Below are positions 58,789-64,000 of a stretch of DNA of 64,000 nucleotides, one piece after another. Source of the DNA: Whalleya microplaca (lineage: Eukaryota > Ascomycota > Sordariomycetes > Xylariales > Xylariaceae); NCBI GenBank assembly GCA_022497155.1, contig MU385731.1, positions 496,001-560,000 on the forward strand, given 5' to 3'. The position numbers and the translations under genes were made by a program. Position 1 is the first letter of the stretch. Every line of letters begins with the position of its first letter. The notes under the pieces are model-generated. The model worked only from the letters and a program-made list of their open reading frames with translations. It was not told the origin of the DNA and did no database searches.

Positions 58789-60845
58789 CTACTCCGCACC
58801 AGCGCCAGGCATTCCGGGGCCTGTACCCTGCCCAAAGCCGGTGGGGTCCGGATATATATACTCTTGCAGCTGCAAGACATCGTCGGCCGGGGCTTGCATG
58901 GGCTCCTGCACCTCCTGCTGGACAGGACCCTGATTCATATCGCCCCAGTTCTGGTAGGACGGGTAGCCTGGGTGCTGATAGACATTATCGAACTGCTCTT
59001 GTGCAGGCTGACTCTGCTGCTGGACAGAGACTTGATTCATATCGCCCCAGTTCTGATAGTACGGGTAGTCTGGGTGCTGATAAACATCATTGACCTGCTC
59101 TTGTGCAGGTTGACTCTGCTGCTGGACAGAGACTTGCGGCTGGTTACTGGTGCCCGCATCAGCCACGGATTCGTCCTCGTGATCATACATATTTGCCCAT
59201 TCTTCTTCGCTGACCTCGCGGAACAAATCATCAACGTCCTCAGAGTCCTGGGACGGAGCAGGCTTCATGTAGCCCAGACGTGGCGGGGAGTCATCATGAG
59301 ATGGGCCGGCCTGCTCGTTGTTTTCCGAGATCCCAAAGTCCTCCTCGGGTTCATGGGAGGTGCTCTTAGCCTGGTTCCTTTTATTCTTGTCGAGTTTTTG
59401 AGAGTATTCCTCTCGTCCCTCTGAGAACCACCAGTCTATCGCCTTTTGTACGCTAGCGGTACGGTCCAAAAACCCATTTTCCCTTGCGTTTTTATCGTAA
59501 CCAATACCAACTTGCACGATATCCAGGAACCCTGGTAAGCGAACCCCTGAGGGTAGGACATCGTATTCGACCTCGCGGACCTTGGGCTTAGACTTGGTTC
59601 CATTACGGTCCTTATTAGGACAATAACCGTACCAAGGATATTTCTGACGGTGTAGGTCCTCTCCTTTAGCTTTCTCCAAGTCAAGCCACTCCTGCTGCTT
59701 TTTGTCGATTGATTTATACGTGTGTGATAGGACCGTAGCTATGAAGAATCAGTGTATGTCCATAGTATAGCAGAAGTAGTCTTCACTCACATATCATCCC
59801 GGCGGTCGGCTTCCGTTCACCTCTATCTTTTAGACATTGGCTAACGATATCGTTAAGGGCGTTACGAAAAATGAACCATGAGTTCAACGGACGTGGAACC
59901 TTCACGTTCAGATTGAGGATTGGTATATGCGTTAAGTCGCTTCCGGGTCTCCTCATGCCAACCGGTGTGTAATTTAGGGGGTCCTAGCTCCCTTCTTTAA
60001 CCCAGTTTGGAATCTCGGCGAGGGGGTCCTCGGATGCTGTCCTTCTACGCTTGTTCGTAGGTTTTGGCTGAGGGGTTTCCGTAGAAAGTGGCGGATTCTT
60101 CCGCTTCTTCGAAGATACGCCTGGGACCTGGGCCTCTTCATGAGTACCTACATCGGCACTCGGAGCTGGAGCTTGATCGTCCAGTACTGCTGAGACATCA
60201 GTGTCTTCAGTTTGAGTCGTCAGGACAAGCTGCTCATTGTTGCCTATTTGCGGCGCGGACGATTCTCTAGGCGTCGTATGCAATGGTCCTTGTCGTAGGA
60301 AGAGATATTCCCAGTCATGAGGCACACGCGGCAGCCAGGTAAATCCAGGATAGAGCATTACAATCTGTTCCAGTGGTCCGAGGAATACAGATGCTCCACC
60401 CACGTCCGGCATATAGCAGGCACTGTTGGCCTCATACCTGATTATTCGGTTAGAAAAGTATCAATTAATAATGCAGGTAACGGTCAGGTGAGGTTGATGT
60501 GAAGTGGATGTAAGGTGAGGCCAGACAGAAGAAGAGAATATATGACGTGAGGGAAGGCGAAAAGAAAATATTAAGCGAAGAGAAGGAAACTTACTGGGCA
60601 ATTCTCTTGTAGGCGCATCTGTCCTCTGGAGACCAGACTGTCCAGACTTCATGCGGGATTCGCAACACCGTGGTCTGTTCAACAGCATAGAGGGCTCTGA
60701 ATCTATGCCAGTTTACCATCCGCGTCGGGGTTGTATATGAAGGGTTATATCCTTGGTATAAGGTACCGCCGGCAGTGCCAGCTTGATAGACTGCTACGGG
60801 CGCAGCGTTCGTAGAAGCAGCCATAGGCTGACGGAAGGGTGGCAT
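58789..60845 (-). CDS. MAT-locus HMG-box protein (MAT1-1-3-like, possibly MAT1-2-1)
   Basis: Modelled exons 60845-60595, 60437-60002, 59899-59791 and 59738-58789; 581 aa. The HMG box (about 230-310) starts VPRPLNSWFIFRN, as in MATA_HMG proteins (RPPNAFILYRK), and ends YPWYGYCP. An intron splits a serine codon (T|CT) inside the box, the position conserved in fungal MAT HMG genes. A basic NLS-like segment (KKRK...NKRRR) precedes the box. The C-terminus is Gln-rich with two tandem 34-aa repeats. The position next to APN2 and beside a MAT1-1-2-like gene favours MAT1-1-3, a mating-type regulator; divergence from typical boxes leaves MAT1-2-1 possible. Oddity: without the third-exon junction proposed here (donor GTTAAA at 60001, weak), an in-frame TAG at 59984-59986 would end the protein at 234 aa before the HMG box. 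Length exceeds the usual MAT1-1-3. Confidence 0.72.
58930..59133 (-). repeat. Two tandem 102-bp coding repeats in the HMG gene
   Basis: Two adjacent 34-codon units, 59133-59032 and 59031-58930, each begin VSVQQQSQPAQEQ and end YQNWGDMNQ. They differ at a few residues (VND/FDN, PDYPYY/PGYPSY). A degenerate third start, VQQEVQEP, follows. The DNA copies are also near-identical, implying a recent in-frame duplication. Confidence 0.9.
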
Positions 60846-61595
60846 GGCGAGGCGCGATGCCAGAATCTGTAAAGAGTGATGGAGATGGAGATGGGATAGG
60901 AAGAGTTTCCAGTAGAGGAGAAATGTTTATGTAGAAATGAAGAAGAGTGTATTGTATGTTAAGATCTGTGTGTTTTAGAAACAGGTGGGAGGGAAAGGTG
61001 GGAGTAAAAGTTGGGAGGGAGGGGGCCGCATTATATCTGTTTATTTTTGGGTGGGGAAAAAGGGTGATCCCGAAGGCAATATCTCCTTGAATTCACTTTG
61101 GATTTACTCTGCTGCTGCATTCACTTTACAAGTACCTATCTTTGGTTGTTTGCCCATTGTGGAGCTTCAGGAGAAGTGAATGCTGTAGGTAAAGTAGCTA
61201 CATATCACCCCCTTTTCTACAGAAGCCTGCGTGTACGTATATTGCCCTCGACCCTGACTCATGCAACACGTTTGAGGGACTCTAGCTGTCCTATACGCCG
61301 TTGCAGCGTCGTGGTGTACCTAGGTACTTAGGTAGATAGCACCCGGACATTAACAAATTCATTATCATCATCATGCAACACGTAGCTGGGCAACGGAGTA
61401 ACTGGGGTAAATAGATTCAACCCAGTTTTTGTAGTTGTAAATTCGATATGCGTAGTGACTGGCAGCAACCCATTCCTTCTTCCCACGTCTATGCCTATTT
61501 CCCAAATATATACATCAAGCACACGCCATCCATCTATTATCTTGTCACCATTCAAGTACAAGGGCTCGCTACTTTCTATCACCCTATTACTTGTC
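60846..61595. promoter_or_regulatory. Divergent spacer between the two MAT genes
   Basis: 750 bp lie between outward-facing starts, so both promoters should lie here. The left part is purine-rich (GGGAGGGA-type), and an ACCTAGGT palindrome lies at 61318-61325. Minus-strand frame 61666-61328 is not supported. Confidence 0.5.
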
Positions 61596-62803
61596 ATGGC
61601 CTCAAGAGCACGCGGGCCAGCTCTGATGGCAATGGCTGAGCAGTACAGGGACAAGTACAATCTCAACTCGGACGGACTCCTTCATCATGCGGAAATGATG
61701 ATGTCTTTCGAGCGCAAAATCAGTTGTGCAGCTGAAGGCATGCCTCCCTACGCGATGATAAAACTACCTATGCTAAAACCACAACAGACCTCTCTTTCAT
61801 TCAGCTTGTTGCCGTCTTGACTGACCCTGCGAGGCAAGTTCCCGCTTGGCTATGCGGATCCACGATCGCTGTGGAAAAGTACACAGAGGCGGAGATGAAC
61901 CTCATCGTTTTACTAATCGAGTCTCGCTTCTGGCTAGCCCAGACCAAGGATAACACTGCCTATTTCTGGCATTGGTACATCGTCTGGCGGCTCCCTCGTC
62001 GTGTCCACCGCGAGATGATGCGTAGTTATGACTGGACCAACCTTCACGCCATCACTGGCCACAGAAAATTCGAATGGCTCAAAACTTGGTCAGAACACCA
62101 ACCCGAGAGTTACGGCGCCGGCTACGAAACTCTCAGGGCCTCCTTCTTCCCGACAGGTATCGATGACGCTGTCGTCGGCTTCCTTGAGCACTGCAAACAG
62201 ATCAAGACCGCTATCAAGAAGTTGCGCCGCTGCCTTGCGCAGCTGGGTGAGCACGAGGTCGTAGGCGGCACAGCGCTAATATCGCTCTGCTCTAAGCAAA
62301 TCGATTACAGCGAACGGCTGATACGGAATATCTTCCATCAGGCCAAGAAGTGGTACAAGGAGGTGCTCCAGGAGGTTGAAAGAATGCAACTACCGGGAAC
62401 CGCAGTGGGATTCAAGTTCGGCAAAGACGTCTGTATCGATTTCAAGAATGAAAAAATCGAAGCGAACGCATTTTTGCATGATCCCCAAAATCAATGGTTT
62501 CGTGACATGTCGTTCGAGACCAGTCTGATCAGACTGAAGCCCGGGACTCGATGGGGAGACTATATGCGGAACACCGAACAGCCATGCTTCGCACACATGC
62601 GCCACAAGAATTGTCATGATTTGGTGGCATCCGGCCGCCACCTCTATACGCCTGGACCTGTTGAAATCGCACTTCCTGACCCTATATACATTGCCTTGTA
62701 TTACTTCTATAAACAATATGAGTGGGCGTATTCTTTACATAAGAAGGCAGGTGACCTGACCTACCCCTACCACGAGGAACTTGTGAACCAGGCTGACAAA
62801 TAA
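61596..62803 (+). CDS. MAT1-1-2-like mating-type protein
   Basis: Exons 61596-61722 and 61788-62803 flank a 65-nt intron with a CTAAA-type branch and CAG end; 380 aa, close to the size of Neurospora mat A-2. After a short N-terminal helix (MASRARGPALMAMAEQYRDKYN) the second exon reads LSFIQLVAVLTDPARQVP, then LIVLLIESRFWLAQ..., an aromatic core AYFWHWYIVWRLPRRVH, a long helical segment with many charged residues, and a C-terminal part with YTPGPVEIALPDP and ...YPYHEEL. This arrangement and the locus position suggest the Sordariomycete MAT1-1-2 family (His-Pro-Gly conserved), needed for fertilisation and ascogenous development. The donor GTTGTG is weak, so the exon 1 to exon 2 join is the least certain part. 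Without homology searching the assignment rests mainly on context, length and the aromatic segment. Confidence 0.6.
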
Positions 62804-64000
62804 GCCTTAGGAAATTCCAAGTTTCTTTGCCGATAAAGAAAAACAAGAAGAGCAAGACGTAAGTTCGTGCAAGTAATTTTGCCACGGCTGCTGGCTGACC
62901 ATTTAGCAGAGCCGAGCAGTGATGCTATCAAACTCGACTGGACAACCCTACTGGAAAGTGCGGGAATACAGAGTATGTGATCGACCCCTCCATCATAACA
63001 GGGCACAGATACTGACTACCTAGGATTAGGTCTTTCTCGTCCCTTCTCTTCCCCCAAAACTTTTGCTCGGAACCTCCTTCGTAAGTGCTGCTCTATCGGC
63101 GTGCAGAAGTACTCTTAACTGTGAGAAGGCGAAAAAACCGATCTACGACGGCGCAGGTAACCTTCGACTCTACTACATGAACTGCATTGTCAACGAGCTC
63201 ACGGGTAGTCCGCCAACGCGAGTTCGAGAGGAGTTCGCCGTATTGACCTTGAGAAAGCCTGGCGATTAAGTTTAAGTCCAGACGAGTTCAAATTCTTGGC
63301 CGACTATAAGGATTTGATGCCTTTCTGACGACCGACAAATTCACGCTTTGATTTCCTACTGAACATATACTTTCATCCTCCCGGCAATCTAGGTAAGCAT
63401 GAGCTGATCGCGGATAGGACGGAGACGCAAGAGAGAACACCCAAGAAGAGGACCATGAAGATGACTGCGATGACAAAGAAGACGACGACGACGACGAACC
63501 TGTTTTACGTCCGAACGACGTAAGAGGCTTGCTTACCTGCCTACCTGCCTGCTTCCCTGTCAAGTTGAATAAGGGGAAACGGTCTCTTACGAGCCGGCGC
63601 GCTGCCATGGCACGTAGGACGACCGGAGCACCGAAGCAGGACCAGGGTTCCGCGTGACAACAGAATAAGGACACCCAGCACAGATACCCAAGCGAGATCG
63701 TATAACCCCCAACAGAGAGGAGACGCGAGCCCCACGAGAGAACACACAAGACCGACAGAGATTCCAGATAGAGGATATTCCAGACAGAGAGAAATCCAAG
63801 GCAGAGGATCTGTGGCTATACACCTAATGGGTTTCTTTTTTTTCTTTTGCTATACCTTGCTGCACTTGCTCTTTATCAGTTACATGATTTATAAGATATA
63901 TTATCGGAAGGATATGAATAGCAGTACATACATAGCGTGATGGACTAATTACGAAACAGGTTATCGGCGATCCGATCCCACGTGAATTAAGCTACGCACG
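62804..64000. other. Right end of window, possible exons of an unresolved gene
   Basis: A 34-codon exon-like block on the + strand at 63418-63519 starts after an acceptor-like TAG, ends at a GTAAGA donor and encodes an acidic tail (EEDHEDDCDDKEDDDDDEPVLRPND). Another protein-like piece near 62911-62965 reads SSDAIKLDWTTLLESAGIQ. A 68-codon frame at 63063-63269 has no ATG. No single joined frame was found. A MAT1-1-1 alpha-box gene was looked for and not seen; it would be expected beyond the right edge. Confidence 0.35.

Noticed and set aside
63441..63760. Serine-run minus-strand frame at the right end
   Set aside because: The Ser run is the complement of GAC/GAA repeats. The plus-strand acidic reading with splice signals is more plausible.

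Overview
The window is nuclear DNA of a filamentous ascomycete (Pezizomycotina). The genes are split by many short introns of about 50-110 nt, with GTNNGT-type donors, CTAAY/CTGAC-type branch sites and YAG acceptors. Diagnostic genes include an AspE-type septin, a PalI pH-response protein, a NACHT (NLR-like) protein and, at the right end, a mating-type (MAT) region beside COX13 and APN2. A MAT1-1-2-like gene next to an HMG-box gene points to Sordariomycetes, but this is inferred from family knowledge, not from a search. Exon models were built by hand from splice signals and reading-frame continuity. All were checked for frame, but none is transcript-supported.

Layout. 1-12.5 kb: the tail of one gene, an AP-1/Yap-like bZIP factor (-), an unknown 497-aa protein (+) and a small cysteine/histidine-motif protein (-), separated by long gene-poor stretches. 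12.5-28 kb: an AspE-type septin (-), a mitochondrial ABC1/UbiB atypical kinase (-), 4.3 kb with no convincing gene, PalI/RIM9 (+) and a newly assembled three-exon single-TM protein (+). 29-40 kb: a GC-rich unknown gene (+), the divergent ribosomal pair eL21 (-)/uS4 (+), the splicing factor SLU7 (-), and REV3, the DNA polymerase zeta catalytic subunit (+). 40.4-48.6 kb: two convergent genes, an intact seven-exon NLR-like receptor (DUF7708-like, NACHT, C2H2-like fingers, degenerate ankyrins; +) and a 13-exon Rad5/HLTF-like SNF2 ATPase (-). 50-57.4 kb: an NVJ2/TEX2-type SMP lipid-transfer protein (+), COX13 (-) and APN2 (+). 58.8-62.8 kb: an HMG-box MAT gene (-) and a MAT1-1-2-like gene (+). A MAT1-1-1 and SLA2 would be expected past the right edge.

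How they fit together. From memory, the run RPL21-RPS9-SLU7-REV3-TEX2-COX13-APN2-MAT is the conserved flank of the mating-type locus in many Pezizomycotina. Here that housekeeping block is interrupted by the NLR/SNF2 pair, which is the most accessory-looking part of the window. The MAT region itself is the best candidate for unusual biology. Its HMG gene carries an in-frame TAG just upstream of the HMG box that must be removed by a weak-donor intron, or else leaves the gene without its DNA-binding domain. No tRNA, rRNA, CRISPR array or intact transposon was recognised.
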